A stretch of 64,000 bases of DNA, from contig NC_134656.1 in assembly GCF_030463565.1 (NCBI RefSeq), positions 2,175,001 through 2,239,000 of the forward strand. Reading direction: 5' to 3'. Positions 28,693-41,320 of this stretch are shown piece by piece. Each line of letters starts with the position of its first letter. Within the stretch, counting starts at the first letter, position 1. Under the pieces are notes generated by a model. That model did no database searches and was not told the origin of the DNA. It saw nothing but the letters and a program-made list of their open reading frames with translations. Position numbers and translations under genes: made by a program. This DNA comes from Pelecanus crispus. Its lineage: Eukaryota; Chordata; Aves; Pelecaniformes; Pelecanidae.

Positions 28693-28835
28693 CTGCGTCC
28701 CAGCCTCATACACGGTGGACGGGGTTGGGTCGTGCTTCGGGGGCTCTTCTGCTGCTCTCCGCTCCTCCCAGCCCACGGGTGAGCCGTGCTGCCGAGACCC
28801 CCCGGCTAATGTCCCTGCCGCCTCCTGGCCGGAGC
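28693..28835 (-). other. RGS19: Candidate upstream RGS19 exon, open in frame but lacking Met
   Basis: Flanked by a strong pyrimidine tract with GCAG and by a GTGAGG donor. Its reading frame (phase 1 in, phase 0 out) joins in frame to 28516. The end of the exon reads HDPTPSTVYEAGTQ and the next starts YAGPASAETPLPMSRHET. This aligns loosely with the start of human RGS19 as I recall it (MPTPHEAEKQ, then ITGPEEADRPPSMSSHDT). The human Met1 position is Asp here. It could be 5' UTR or an N-terminal coding exon. Confidence 0.55.
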
Positions 28836-31800
28836 CTGCGGGGAGGGAGAGGAGCGGCACCGCGTTACCTTCGCACAGGGAACCCCCGGCTTCCAGCAGC
28901 TCCGAGGAAGGGCCTGATCCATGCCGGGGAAAGCCCTTAGCAGGCAGCGGACTGGGGCACGGCAAGGCAAAGGTGCAAGAAAAGGAAGTGAGAAGGAAAG
29001 GAGGAGGGGAAACATGGGCGGCAGATGCTCTGCCAGCTCCACGCTTCACCTGGGACCCCCTCCCACGCTTTGTCGGTGCTGCCGAGCCCCGCAGGCAGCA
29101 GCAGGGCTGGGCAGGGCGTGGGGCTCAGCGCCGGCCTCGCCGTGCCCCCGGCCGTGCCCGGTGCCGTGGGGAAGCGCGGCCAGACCCCCCCGGGGTGTTT
29201 GGGCCGGGGATGGGGAAGTCGGAGCCGCTCCATGGCATCATGTGAGTGGAAGGAAACGGGGTGGGGGAGTTTTCACAGCTCCCGGCACCAAACAAAACTC
29301 GCCCCGCGCTGAGCGTTGGCCGAGCCCAGCGCTCCGCACCGCTGCTGCGGAACGGTCCCCCCAGGCCCGCCTGCCCCCGCCTGCCTGCACCATCGGCAGG
29401 GCTGCACCCGGGCAGGAGCGGTGCCAGGGCTCAGCGCCCACCTCCGCGCAGGGCGGTGGTAAGGATGTGGTCACGGCCGGCCCCGCTCCCCACGCCCCGC
29501 CGAGGGCGGCTGGCAGCAATCACGGGCCTTCCTCTGCTGGAAAGAAGGAACGGGAGTGGGGGGCGGCGGGCAGGGGGAGCCCCCGGCCGCCTCAGCCCCA
29601 GCATCCCTGTCTCGAGCTGCCTCAGGACTCATCACCTGGGGTCCCAGCCCTGCTGCGGACTCAGCACGGGCTACAGAGCTGGGGTGCGGGTCCCAGCTGG
29701 GGACGGGGCTGTCCCCAGAGCCCCCCCTGAGCCCACGGCCGCTCCTGGTGGGTGCAGCCCCGTCCCCGGCACGGCCATCACCCGGCAGCGCTTTCCCTCA
29801 GCTCCTCGCCCGGGCCCTTGCAAACCCTCCCGCTGGCTCCCATCGCTCCCGCAGGAACGAAAAAGGAGAAAGTCTGCGTTTCACTCCCAATTGTCCCTAT
29901 TTATAGCCCCGAGTGCTGGCAGGACGGCTGTGACCTTGTCACCCGGCTCAGCAGCGGGCTCCGCTCCCTCTCGCGCCACGCTGCCCTCAGGTCCCTTTAA
30001 CCCCCCTCTTTCTTCCCTTTCCTTTGCTTCCCCCTGCCCGACCGTCTTCCACTCCCGCCAGCCGCTCTTCCCTGCCCACCCACGGCGACATCCCGCTGCC
30101 GAGCCCACTCGCCCCACGGTGCCACGGCCACGCTGCCGTGCCCAGCGCTGCTGGGGGGCTGCAGACCCATGGCAGGGTGCAGGGAGCCAGGCTGTGGGCA
30201 CGGCTCCCCGGGGGACTGCGGCACCCATCACAGCAAGCGGTGACGGGGCTGTGGGAACGGGGCGAGCAGGAGGGAAACCTGAAAGCTGGGAAAACCTTCC
30301 TTCCTCCCAGCCCTCCCCAAAACCAAGGCAGCCCCGGCTCTGCCGCGGCCCCCGGGGTGCGGAGCAAGGCGGATGAGGGGTGGCCAAGGGACAGGGACGC
30401 GGGGACAGCACGTGGCATTGCTCCGGGGGGGACGGCCAGGCGCTTCGCTTCTGCAACTGGTGCTCGACCTTGGCCGGAGCAGACCCGCAAGCAGCTGAGC
30501 CAAAAACACCGCGGAGAGGCGGCGGGACGGAGCGGCATCCCCCAGCGAGGAGCATCCCCTCCGCACACCCGTGGGGTGCGCTCAGCACCCGGCCAGGAGG
30601 CAGGATCGGCTCGCTGCCCACGCCGGGTGCTGCGGCACCCACCCAGCGCCATCTCGGCTGCGTGGCCTGCGCCGAGGGGGACGCGGGGGAGAAGGGAGGC
30701 GTGGGGCTGCAAAGACCTCTGCCCCTGGCCTGTGGCACCGAAAAGCAACGCCGGTGTGCTCTGGAATCGCAGGGCCGTGCCCCGTGCGCCCCCGAACGCC
30801 CCCGCAGCACCCCACCCCACCACGCCGGCGGGGGCCGCGTGCCGCGGGGCCGTTTCCGGCTGCCCCGGGGCCTGGCATCGCTGCGGGGCTGGCGGATAAG
30901 GAAGTCCCGGCAGGCAGCGGAGCCTATGAGCGCCGGAGGGAAGGCGAGGGCACGCGCGCGAGGCTGCAAAAAGAGGAAGGATGACAAAAAGGGGACATGT
31001 CCCCAGCGGAGAGAAGAGACGCCCCAAAAACCAGCCTCACCCAAACTCCGCGAGCTCCCCGAGCCCCCCGCGAGCCTTTGCCATTGCTGCCCGGTGGCTG
31101 CAGCACCCGGCCTGGGAGTCCCCGGGTGCTGGGTGTCCCCGGGCCGCGGCAGCTCACGCGCCTGTGACGTCCTTACGGAGCCTGGCACCGCCCCGTCCTT
31201 GCCCCGAACGGAGAGGGGACCCCCCACACAACCCGAACAAGACGAGCGCTCCCCAAAATCGCTTTTGAAGGGAAACCTCGCCTTGCACCGGGCTGCCCCT
31301 CGCCGGGGCGCGGGTCAGCTCTGTCCCACGCCGCCACACACGAGGCGCCCTGCACCCTGCTCACCCCGGGCGGAGCAGTCACCCACATCGCCCCATGCCA
31401 GCCGCAGCGGCAGCCGCGGCATCAGGGTGCCCACGCAGGCAAAAACCAAGGTGACGGCAAATAGCGGCCATGGGGATGACACCCCACCACGCACCCCACT
31501 TTCCCTGAGCGCCCCGGCTGGGGATGATGCCCTGAGCAGCGTGGCATCCCCCTCCAGCCACCCGCGCCTCTACAGGGGCACAAACCGGCGCCCACCCCGC
31601 CGCGGGGGCACCGCCGGCACAGCCTGCGCCGAGCCCACCCGACCCCGTGCCGTGGCTGGCGGGAGGACGGGGAGGGGGCGCAGGGGGAGCCGCCGGCGGC
31701 TGCAGGACCTGCAGCAGCACCGCAGCAGCCGTACCTGCAGCCTGGCCATCGCGCGGCGGCGGCGGGTGCCAGCCAGGGTGACCCCGGCCGGCTCAGGGGG

Positions 31801-34744
31801 TGCGCGGCATCACCAGGACCGCCGGGTCTGAGGGCAGGGAGATGGGAGAGAAAAGAAGAGAGAAAGAGAAAAGAAAAGCGGCTGAACACATCCTCTCACA
31901 GGAAAGGGAGTGGTAAGGGAAGTGGCAAACTCAACCGAAGAGTTCAGACCTTTTTTGGGAAAGCCCCGGCAGGGCCCGGCTGCTCTCCTCGCTGCTCCGC
32001 TGCGGGGCCGGCCACCCCACCGGGGCAGGAGCGGGGCAGAGCGAGCCCCGCCGGCGGCCGAGCGGGGTCGTGCTCCCGCTTCCCACCTTTCCGACGGATC
32101 CAGCGGCCGCCGCAGGCGCGAGAGCAGCCAAGCCTGGGCTCCCCGGCCGGGACGGGCACCCGCCGCGGTGCCAGCTACAGCCAAGCACCTCGGGGAGAGC
32201 CTGGGCACGCCGGCGCCAGAACAGCCCCGCGGCCGAGCAAGCGGCCAGCGTGGCTTCCCCGAGGAGCGCCGGGCAGGATACGTCCCCAGGGTGGGCGCGG
32301 GCCAGTCCCCAGCACCCGGCCGAGGCCGCTTCGACGCACCGGTGCTTTCCGCCACGTCGTGCCCCGGGCGCCTGTGGGGCTCCGGCGCTGCCCGCGGGGC
32401 GAGGAGGCCGGCGGCGAGGGACGGGGGCCAGTCCCCGCGGGTGGGCTGAGTCAGGGCCTCCCGGCATCGGCCCTGCGACGTGGGGATGCGCCAGCCTGCC
32501 TGCCACGCAGGGCGAAGCCTGGCTCCCTCGGCCAAGGGTGACTCACAAACAAAGTTGTTTGGTTTTTTTTCCCCTCTTCAGAAGAAAAAAAAAAAAAAAA
32601 AAAAAAAAGACGAGAGAGAGAGAGAAATCAGGCGCCCAACCTCCGTTTCCTTCATTAAATTTGCCCTCGGCACTGCTGCGGGCGGAGGGGGCTCCGGCCC
32701 CGGCACCACACCAGCGACCGAAACCGGTTTGTGGTCTCTGCTGGCGGCTGCCCCCTCGCTCGCGTGGGCTCGCCGCAGGTGGAAAAGGGAGAAAAGGGGG
32801 GGAAGAGGCAGGGGAGGACGCGGGCACCCCCTGCACGCTCCCCTGGGGCTGCGGGGCTGGGCCAGGCGCCCGGCCAGGGCACGTGCCTGTTATCAGCCGG
32901 ACCCAGCGCCGCGCTTGGCGCGGCCGCTTCCCTCGCCTTCCGCGGGGATGCCGAGCTGTTATCTCCTTTCTTCCCAACACCGCATACCCCGGCATCCAAA
33001 AACTAACGTGGTCACGCCGCCGCCATCTCCAGCCCCACCGTGTCCGGATGGAACCCCCCGCACCGTCACCCAAAAGTCACCCGCGGCTTCGGCGGCTCCT
33101 CTTTCTGCCGGCGCCCACCCCGCCATCGCTGCCGTCCTCGCAGGCACCCAGCACCGCGCTGCTTCTCTGGTCATCTGCACCTCATTTATTTTCCAGATGG
33201 TTTTCCAGGATTCCCTCTGCCGCTGCCGGGCAGGGCCAGCTCCGAGAGCCGGGGGATGCCGGGATGCGGCCGCGCTCCCGCAGGGGAGCACCCCCAGCTC
33301 GCCGGCCTTGGGGCACCCACTGGCACCGAGGGTGTTTTTGTTCTCCGGCCATGGTATGAGCGCTCTGCCCCGGGAGGGACCTTCCCTTCATATTTTATGG
33401 GTCAAAACGGTGAGGGCAGCTTCGCTGCTCATCCCAGACCCCTTGGAGGGGGTGAGGCACAAACCCACCCAGTGCTGGCGGAGAGACCAGCCCCGGCCAA
33501 GCTGCTGGCACGGCTGAGCCCCCGCCGCACGCCAGCCATGCCTCAGCGGGGAGCAGCGCCGGATCCGGCCCCTCTCCGTGCCTCCGAGGAGCTGCAAAAC
33601 GCCCGTCACCTGCGGGACCGGCCACGCCGGATCAGCGCACGCAGAGCTCGGCGGCCCCGGCCGCCCGCACGCCGCGGCTGGATTCTGCGGCGTCTAATAA
33701 GGGCTCAGCCCAGCCCTGCAGCTTCCCCGCCTTTCTCCCGTGAGGGACTCGGCACCTCTGACCTCTGCCAAATTTGGCTGAAAGCGGCCACCGAGCGCAA
33801 CCAGACGTGGGCCAGCGCCGCAGGCAGCCCGGGAGGGCAACGGGGGGCCGGCACCCGCGGGCCCCGCTCTGCCGGGGTTACCCCGCGGGCCGCCGCCGCC
33901 GAGCCCCACAGCTGCCGCCCGCCCCCGCAGCCTGCCCCAGCCACCTGCCAGTGGCACAGGAAGTTTTAGGAGCTATTTTTAGACCCGGCTTTTCTTTTTT
34001 TCCCCCCCGCTGCTCTTTAGCAATCTATTAGAAAAAGCCTAAAGGGGTGAGGCTCAAGCCCCCCCCCCCCCCGCACTCTGCGGGGACGGGGCTGGGTTGA
34101 CCCCAATGCTACCGGCACGGAGGTGCCGGGGTCCCGGGCATCAGCCGGGTCGGGCTCCCCTGGTGCTGCCGGGAGAAGGGGGTGGCAACGCTCACGTGGC
34201 TGCGCCCCGGCCACGTCCCCGCCGCCCTGCCGAGCACGTGTCGCTGATAACGCTGGCAGATGTGCCCCCGCACGTGGCGGAGGAGGCGGTGGCGGCGAGC
34301 AGATGCCTTTAGGGGAGCTCCTCTGCCCGGCAGTGATTTTCTCTGCCATCCGCTGAGAGTGGAAAGGCAGGTCCCGGCGATGGGAACCGGGAGACGCTGC
34401 AGCGTGTCCTAACACCTCCCTGGTCCTTCGCACCACGAGGGCTGACGGGCCCGTGGGCACCTCTCCTGCCAGGAAGAGGACGATGCTGGGGTCCTTCTCC
34501 GGACCGGCTGCCTCCTCTGCTCCCTGCCCCTCTCCTCGCCTGCAGCCGGGGTGTATTTCTGCACCGAGCATCCTCTGAGCCAAACCCCACCGCGAGCCGT
34601 CCCGAAAGCATCGTGCGAAGCTCTCCAGCACCCGCTGGAAAGAGTCGAGCAGACCCACAGCTCTACCCCACCACGGCTGAGTCGGCCACCGCGGGCTGCC
34701 GGGCGGCATGACGGGCGCAGCGCTGCCGGCACCCGCCCCTCCGG
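28836..34744. other. Very GC- and CpG-rich region, no coding exon supported
   Basis: Open frames appear on all six frames because stop codons are rare in GC-rich DNA. None resembles a protein I know. This region probably includes the RGS19 5' end and promoter. In mammals OPRL1 starts on the opposite strand nearby, but no receptor sequence is visible. Confidence 0.5.
32585..32633 (+). repeat. A24 run followed by (GA)n
   Basis: An uninterrupted A run at 32585-32608, then GACGAGAGAGAGAGAGAAA, preceded by a T8 stretch. Simple sequence in GC-rich surroundings. Confidence 0.85.
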
Positions 34745-34935
34745 CCCCAGCTCTTGCACAGAAATGGAGTTAATTATTTCATAGCATAAAAATAGCACCC
34801 GCAACAATCAGCTGGGGGATTTCATACGGCAAGCCCTGACAATTACATTTCTATTAGTAGAGGTATCGCGGCGTTAAGGCAGACTCCTATTAAGCATTTG
34901 GTAACAATCCACGCGAAAGAAGAAAGATCACCATA
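34745..34935. promoter_or_regulatory. AT-rich island, candidate conserved noncoding element
   Basis: About 190 bases of balanced, AT-rich sequence are embedded in DNA of very high GC. They contain homeodomain-type TTAATTA, ACAATTACATTTC and CATAATCAATACT patches. There is no open frame and no repeat structure. Conservation is inferred, not shown. Confidence 0.4.
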
Positions 34936-37900
34936 ATCAATACTCAGCAGGGGCTAAACCGCACGGACGGAGCCCGGCGGCTGACGGGAGGGGAGGGAAA
35001 GGGAGGGATACGGCATCGGTGTGGCCAGGGTGAGAGCTGAGCCAGGTGGGTGGCAGGGTCCTTCTTGTCCATGGGGTCATGGACATGTCCTGCCAGCCCA
35101 GGACCCGCTCATCCCCATCCCAGGGCACGCCAGCACGGGCAGCACCATGTCCCCCCGCGGACCACGGGGCACAGGAGGGGGCATTAGCGGCAATTTCGGG
35201 GATAGGGATGCTAGAAGGATGAAGGATAAGAAGATGAGGAATTGCCCTTTCCAAGCAAATGAGGAACCAGACAATCAACCCCAGATCGGGATGAAAAGGA
35301 GGGACCCTGCATCACGGGGAAACGCTGGATCCGAGGGGTCGCTTACCGCGGCTCCGAGCGCTCTCCAACGCAGCCGAGGGGTGATTTTCTCCCCAGCCCC
35401 GGCACGAGACCAAACCGCGCCGGGTGCATCTGGAGACCCGTGCCAGCATGGGAGCCACCGGCCGGGCACAGGAAGGAGGTTTGGGAACCTGTGCCAGCAT
35501 GGGCGGGAGGTGGGTCCGGCCGCGCCGAGGACAGGTCTGGCCCTGCTCTCCAGCCACGCTCCCTGCCCAAAGCGCGGCCCCGCACGGCATTGATGTGGTC
35601 AGGGCAAGGCTAAGCCCGGCAGCCGGCTCAACCAGTGGCGGGACCGGCCGGGCTGGGGCCACACCAGCATGACGGCTGGGAACAAGGGGGATCACCCCCC
35701 AAACGCTGCACCCCGCTTTGCCCACCGCAGTTTATCCGCCTGGGCAGCTACGCGCCCCGCTACCCGCACGCCGCCAGCCCTGATGGATGCCTTCTGGGGT
35801 CTGGCATCAGGCAGATGTCACGCCTCACCCGTGAGCACCCAGGGCTGGGATGTCCCCCCGGCCCCAGATCCAATGCCACCGCAGGTCCCGGGACCAGAGC
35901 TTGCAGAGCCAAGCTTTCGCTTGCACCGGTAAGAAAAATTCCTCCCACGTCAGACTTTGGTCCTTTGTTAAAACAGCGAGGGACTGAAGAAGGAGTCCCC
36001 CAGGACCTACAAGCAAATACCCAGGGCAAGGGAGATTTGGTGACCCGAGGCCCTATCCCAGCTCCGGAGCATCCCAAGGGACATACGTGTCCCCTGTGCC
36101 GCAGTCACCGCAGCCTCACCGGCGCAGCAGTGATGCTCTGCCCTGCCCCAGCCCCGACAAGCAACGGGGAACTCTGCGAGCAACTTGTGTCCTCCGAGAT
36201 TGGCCGCGCCTGTTATTTAAAACCTCAACCAAAGGGGAAGAAAGACGGCGGGGTTCGGCTCAGCCATCCCCAGGGAGGAGCTGGCAGCGCGGGGAGGAAG
36301 GAAGCGCTGTCACCCTGCCTGGCCCCTGTGCCACAGAGGCGGCCCCCGGCCCCGGGGCAGTGCCACGCAGCCGCAGCCGCCGCAGCCCGCTCCGGCCGGG
36401 CATGCTGCTGCCAGGGACGGCCGCGGGAGACGGCCGGGGCAGCAGGAACCCGGCCACGTGTGGATGCCCATCGCGGGCATTCTGGGCTCAGATAGCGGTA
36501 GCGGCCGTCGCTGGGGATGTCAGCGAGAACCCCGATGTGACGGGCCATGGCGATGCCCTTCGCCAAGCCCCCGGGATGCCGCAGGGCTCAGCTGTGCCAT
36601 TGGAAGACACAGGCACTCGCCTGCCGCTGCTGTCACGGCAATACATTTTTCCCCAGCCCCAAATCCTCTTTGCGAGCTCTCTCCTCGTGGTAAAACCCGC
36701 AGCAGCCTCGCAGCAGCATCTTTCCTTGTTTTTTCTTGTTTTTCAAGGCTAGCTTGAAGCTTTGCCTTCCTTTTCTGGGGCTCCTGCCTGCTAATGCCAA
36801 TATGTACCTGTTTGCTCTTCTCCTGCCCTTTGCACTGAAACGCTGCTTGGGCATTTGCCTTCTGTCGGAGGAAAATACTTAAGCCCCGGTTGGGCTTGTG
36901 CCTGCAGGAGGGGGAGCAACGGGGAAAACCCAAACCCTTAACCCCAAACCCCTTTGCTGGCTCCCTGAGCCGCTCCATACCGAGCCAGCAGCAAGTCCAT
37001 CTCCAGGCGCGGGCTGCCAGCGCGCCCACAGCCCGTCCCCACGCACCCAGAGCCACGGCCACACGCGGGGACGTCGGGGACCCTGCTCCCCCCATGCCCA
37101 TCCCGTTGCCGCCCCGGAGCCTCCGCAGCATTTCTGCCTCCAGAGCGGGCAAGTGCTGACAAGCGAGCCTGGAGAGCGGCAAAGCTGGGCTTCCAAACCC
37201 AGCGGATCTTCATAGCCTGAGCAAAGAGCCCTCAAAAGGTCAACTGAGGCTGTTTCCAAGTTGTTAGAAAACTGGAAGGGCGGCTTGTTATAAAACTCTA
37301 CCATACGTTTTCCTGCTGCCAGGAAACCCCCTTTTTTCCATGTCTAAGATGAATGTTAAAGCTGAACCCCGAAGGACTTTGCTGTCGTTTTCATTGCTGT
37401 TGCTGCTCCACCTCCCCCCTGGTTAAATCTCTGCTTCCACGCAATGGCCAAAGGCAGGAGGTTTTGCAGGAGTGAGCGGCAGAGTGTTCCCTGCTTCTCC
37501 CGGTAAACTCATCCGGGATGGCCCGAGGCCCCACGGATCTGAGGGGGATGATGGGGCGGGCTGGGGCATCGCCCTCGGTGCCCACCCCAGTGGCCAGGCA
37601 GGGGGGAGGTCCCAGGCGGGAGGTCTCTGTCACCAGTCCCCCCCCAAAGAAGGAACCCAGTGGATTTCCAGCCAAAAATAATAGAAATAAAATCAGAGTG
37701 TGCTCCCAGAGAGCGCTTTTGCAGAAGGGCGAAGGGTCGGTCAAAACTCAGGGGGTGCCGCTTTGTTTTACACGCTGCTCTGGATCCAGCAAGAGCCAAG
37801 ATTTTGACTTCGCTATAGTTTTACCCCAAAGCCACCGGTTCCCGTGTCCCCAGGTCCCACGCAGCACCCGGGCAGGCCGGGGGGGCTGCGCAGGGGGCTC

Positions 37901-39274
37901 GCCCCACGCCTCGGGGACCGGCACGGCCCCAGCTCGGCAGCGGGCCGGTGGCTCCTGCAGAGCATGCGCAGCCGGATTTAAGACGTTCGATCCCTGCGGA
38001 AAGTTAAGAGGTGTCTCAAAACTCGCGGGCGCGGTGGGCAGAGCCGGCCGGGGGAGTTATTTGCTGCAAAGAGGGCTGCGGTTCAATGCTACCGCTCCAC
38101 GGCTGTGGCCGTGAGGATTTGGGCAGGCCACCCTCCCTGTGCTGCGTGGGGCAACTCGTGGTGAAGCAGCTGGGGGAAGAAATGGGCCGGCCGAGCCCAG
38201 GAGCAATGGAAATGAGCCAGAGGAGGCTCGCGGGGTGCGGGACGGGATGAAAAGGGAGATGCCCATGGGGCTGGATGCCCGTGGGGCTGGATGCCCGTTC
38301 CCTGGGCTGGCCGGAGCAGGCGGTGGTGACGGCCACCGCAGAGCAGCTTCCCGGTCTACGACGGGGCTGCTGGAGTCCCCGCAAGCCGGCGAGTTTGCTT
38401 TCTTCCCCTCTTACACCACAGACGATGTCGGACACTCTTCCCCCATCCTGTCCTCCCCACCGGCGAAAACCATGTTGTAACACGTCGGGGGATGAAAAGA
38501 ACCCGTGCTAAGGTCCAGTATCTTTTCTTCCCCCCAAATTAAGAGCTAGCTATGAAATAACGTCTACAAACAACTGGCTTTAGGTCCACCCCTCTCTGAA
38601 CAGCTTTTGTAATGGAAATGCATAGAGAGATGTGCAGAGACGAACGAGGAACTGAGTAATAGGAAGTCTCAGCGAAGGCCGTGGGCACCGGCTCACCCGG
38701 AAGCCGCTGTTATTCCAGGCAAGAGCCCGAAGTGCCGAACCCCGGGAGCGCGTGGCGCGGCAGCACGAAGGCGGCGATGCCTGCCGGCCTCGCTCTGCCG
38801 CGGCTGCTCTGCTTTTGGGGTGCTCGGGCACGGCCGGGGGGTTGGTGCACGAAACCGGCCCGAGGAGCAGGAGGAGCTGGAAGGGAAAGGCCGGGGCACC
38901 CCACGGGATGGCTCCGGAGCGGCGCCAGCACCGAGCGTGGCTCTTACCTCCTCTGGAGCCGACTTTCCAAAATAATTTTTTTATCCAGAGGATAAAAATT
39001 TGGAAAAAAAAAAGAGGAAAAGCCACAGCAGCTGGAGCCCATGCTCTGCAGAGGTCCAGGAGCAACACGGCGTCTGCTTTGGCACTCCCGCCCCGTTGCT
39101 CCCAGGGAAGAGCCCTGGGCGCTGAGCTCACCAGCCCCCTTTGCGCGAGCCCAGAGGAAACTCAAGATGCCGTAGCCCCAGTCCAGCCTAAACGCGAGAT
39201 TACAACCAAAGATAAGCAAAGATGCACTTCGGGAGGCGGCAGAGACGTGCTGCTCCCGCACCCTGGGCAGACTC
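34936..39274. other. GC-rich noncoding stretch
   Basis: No coding exon, RNA gene or interspersed repeat recognised. A second AT-rich patch lies at about 38500-38665. An NRF1-like half site, GCATGCGCA, lies at 37962-37970. Confidence 0.45.
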
Positions 39275-39520
39275 AGCATTAATTACTCTGCCAAGGTATT
39301 TTTCTCCCTTACCCTCTCCAGGTTTGAGTTGCATTATCTGATTATCTGCCTTCGGTTCCTTCTTTTTTTTAATAACAATATCAAAATGGGCACCCACACT
39401 CTGATTGAGATATATTCATGTCACTAAATTCCTGCTTCTCCACTATAAGCTTATGAGGTGGAGTTTGTCTAATTGCTGAAGAACACGACTGTATTTTGAT
39501 TAGCGGCTTGAGTCATTTGT
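39275..39520. promoter_or_regulatory. Second AT-rich island with GATA- and homeodomain-like sites
   Basis: Contains ATTAATTACTCTGCC, GCATTATCTGATTATCTGCC (two GATA-core motifs on the - strand) and TCTAATTGCTG. GC-rich flanks lie on both sides. It looks like a candidate enhancer rather than a gene. Confidence 0.4.
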
Positions 39521-40621
39521 GGGGAAGGGCTGACGCGGAGGAGCTAAAATCCTTGTAGGGAAATCTGATGTGGCGCTCTCCCTTGGGAGATATTCTGAAA
39601 TATGTGCCCACTGGGGCGTCCCATTTTCCCGAAGAAAACGCTATCCACCGGGCCAGCAAACGCCACGGGCTCCGCTCATCCAGCGCGACACGGGATGAGC
39701 GTCTCTATCGACGGGGATGGCGGAGACGCATCCAGAGGGGAATGAACTCCCCTCGCAGCAGGGAAATCCCTCCCACTCACTTAACACTTTTTGTTTAGTT
39801 TCTTAAATAAGGCCATGGAGCCGCGCCAGAGCAGCCTCATGGAAGCGGCAGGGAGAGGGAGCTTCCCGGGGGAACCTCTCCGTGCCCGGAGACGCGCCAC
39901 GATCCACGCGCGGAGCAGCTCGGGCGGCCGCGCCTGGCCCTCTCCATCCCTCGGCCGCGGGGACGCGGCGCCAAGTCGCGGCATCCCGCGACGCCTACCC
40001 ACGTGACGGGCTCGTGTTGGGCGACGGTCGGATGTCACGTCCCTACGGGGGACAGCCACGTCCCGGCCGCCACCGAGCCAGGTTCCCCCCGCTCGACCCT
40101 TTGGCCGTGCCGCTGCCGGAGGACGCTGCGGGGAGCGGAGCCCGCGGTCGCCCTGACCTCAGCCAACCTCGCCGAGCCCCAGCCGGCCAGGTCAGGGCTC
40201 CCCATCGCTGCCGCTCTCCGCGACGAGGCACGGCACCCCTTTGCCTTGGGGGGCACCCCTTTGCACTGGGGGTTGGGGCACGGGGAGCCTGCCTGGCCCA
40301 GCCGGTGCATGGGTGCTCCAGCGCTGCCCTGGCACCCACCTGTGGGTGCAGGGAGGGCCGGGGCACCCCTGGGCCGGGGAGGCCTCCGGGGGGGGTGGGG
40401 GGAGCCTCCCTGCAAGCCCCCCGCCTGGGCTGGGCAAGCCCCGGTGCAGCCGGCCCTGCGGCTGGAGGGTGCCCCCCTCCTTCCCCCTCCATCCTCCTCC
40501 TCCTCCTCGCAGGAGCCCTGCCCTCCCCCGGGGTGATGCGGCGGGGAGGGCCCCCTCCCTGCTCGCTGCTCGGGGTCCCCCCGCCCCGCCGACCGGTCCC
40601 CACGGAGCATCCCGCTGCTCG

Positions 40622-40636
40622 CCCCCCCCCCCCCCC
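40622..40636 (+). repeat. C15 homopolymer
   Basis: Uninterrupted run of 15 C within the CpG island. Confidence 0.85.
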
Positions 40637-40969
40637 GCCCCTTCCCCAACACCCCCCTCCCCAGCGCTCGCACATGGGGCTGGTGCAGCCGGACACACGG
40701 ACGCACAGCCGGACACACCGCCGCAGCCCGACCTCGCCACCAAAGCCGCGGTGCTCGGTGCGTGGCCGGGGGCGGGGGCCCGTGCAAAGGGGAGGATGCA
40801 CGGGGCGGGGGGCGCAGGGGGGGGAAAGGGGGGGGGGGCGTGCAAAGCGGGGTCCGCCCGGGGGAACGGGGTCCGCCCGCAGCCCGCGGGGAGGGAGGCC
40901 GGGCCGGGCACAGGGCGAGGGAGGGGGCGGTGGGCCCGTGTCGCGTGTGTGTCCGTGTGTCCGTCCGTT

Positions 40970-40990
40970 CCCCCCCCCCCCCCCCCCCCC
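40970..40990 (+). repeat. C21 homopolymer
   Basis: Uninterrupted run of about 21 C. Length is prone to sequencing error. Confidence 0.85.
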
Positions 40991-41284
40991 GCCCTCCCTC
41001 CGCCCCGCGGCATCCCACGGGTGGCGGCGGCCCCGGGCCGGGCTGCGGGGTACTCACGGGCCGGGCATCCGCGCCGCCACCGCCGCGCAGCCCCGTCCGC
41101 GGCCGCCGCTGCCCCGCTGCCCCCCGGCCGCCGCCTCTGCGCTGCCTCCGGGCTCGGCACCGGAGGGAGAGGGAGAGGCAGCGGGAGCGGAGCGGAGCCG
41201 AGCGGCTGCACTGCGCAGGCGTCCCCCGGCCCCTGCGATTGACTTCCTAAAGCAATTGCAGCTTTGGCACTTCCTCACGTCAAA

Positions 41285-41307
41285 ACACACACACACGCAC
41301 ACACACC
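41285..41307 (+). repeat. (AC)n microsatellite
   Basis: ACACACACACACGCACACAC immediately before the large minisatellite. Confidence 0.9.
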
Positions 41308-41320
41308 CAGCGCCCGGCGC

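Larger units (their letters stand above)
39830..41260. promoter_or_regulatory. CpG island with candidate promoter
   Basis: CpG-dense DNA ending in a purine-rich GGGAGCGGAGCGGAGCC patch and an NRF1-like TGCGCAGGCG at 41212. It could be the start of a transcript running in either direction, for example the 5' noncoding exon of a gene beyond the window. No coding sequence supports a gene. Confidence 0.45.

Noticed and set aside
28836-28918. A separate RGS19 exon ending at 28869 (donor GTAACG) joined to the exon starting at 28835
   Set aside because: The frames would match, but the intron would be only 33 bases, too short to be spliced in a vertebrate.
29881-31831. Long overlapping frames (up to 483 codons) in the GC-rich region upstream of RGS19
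   Set aside because: Expected in DNA with very few A/T-rich stop triplets. Composition is Pro/Arg/Ala/Gly with no conserved motif, and both strands are equally open.
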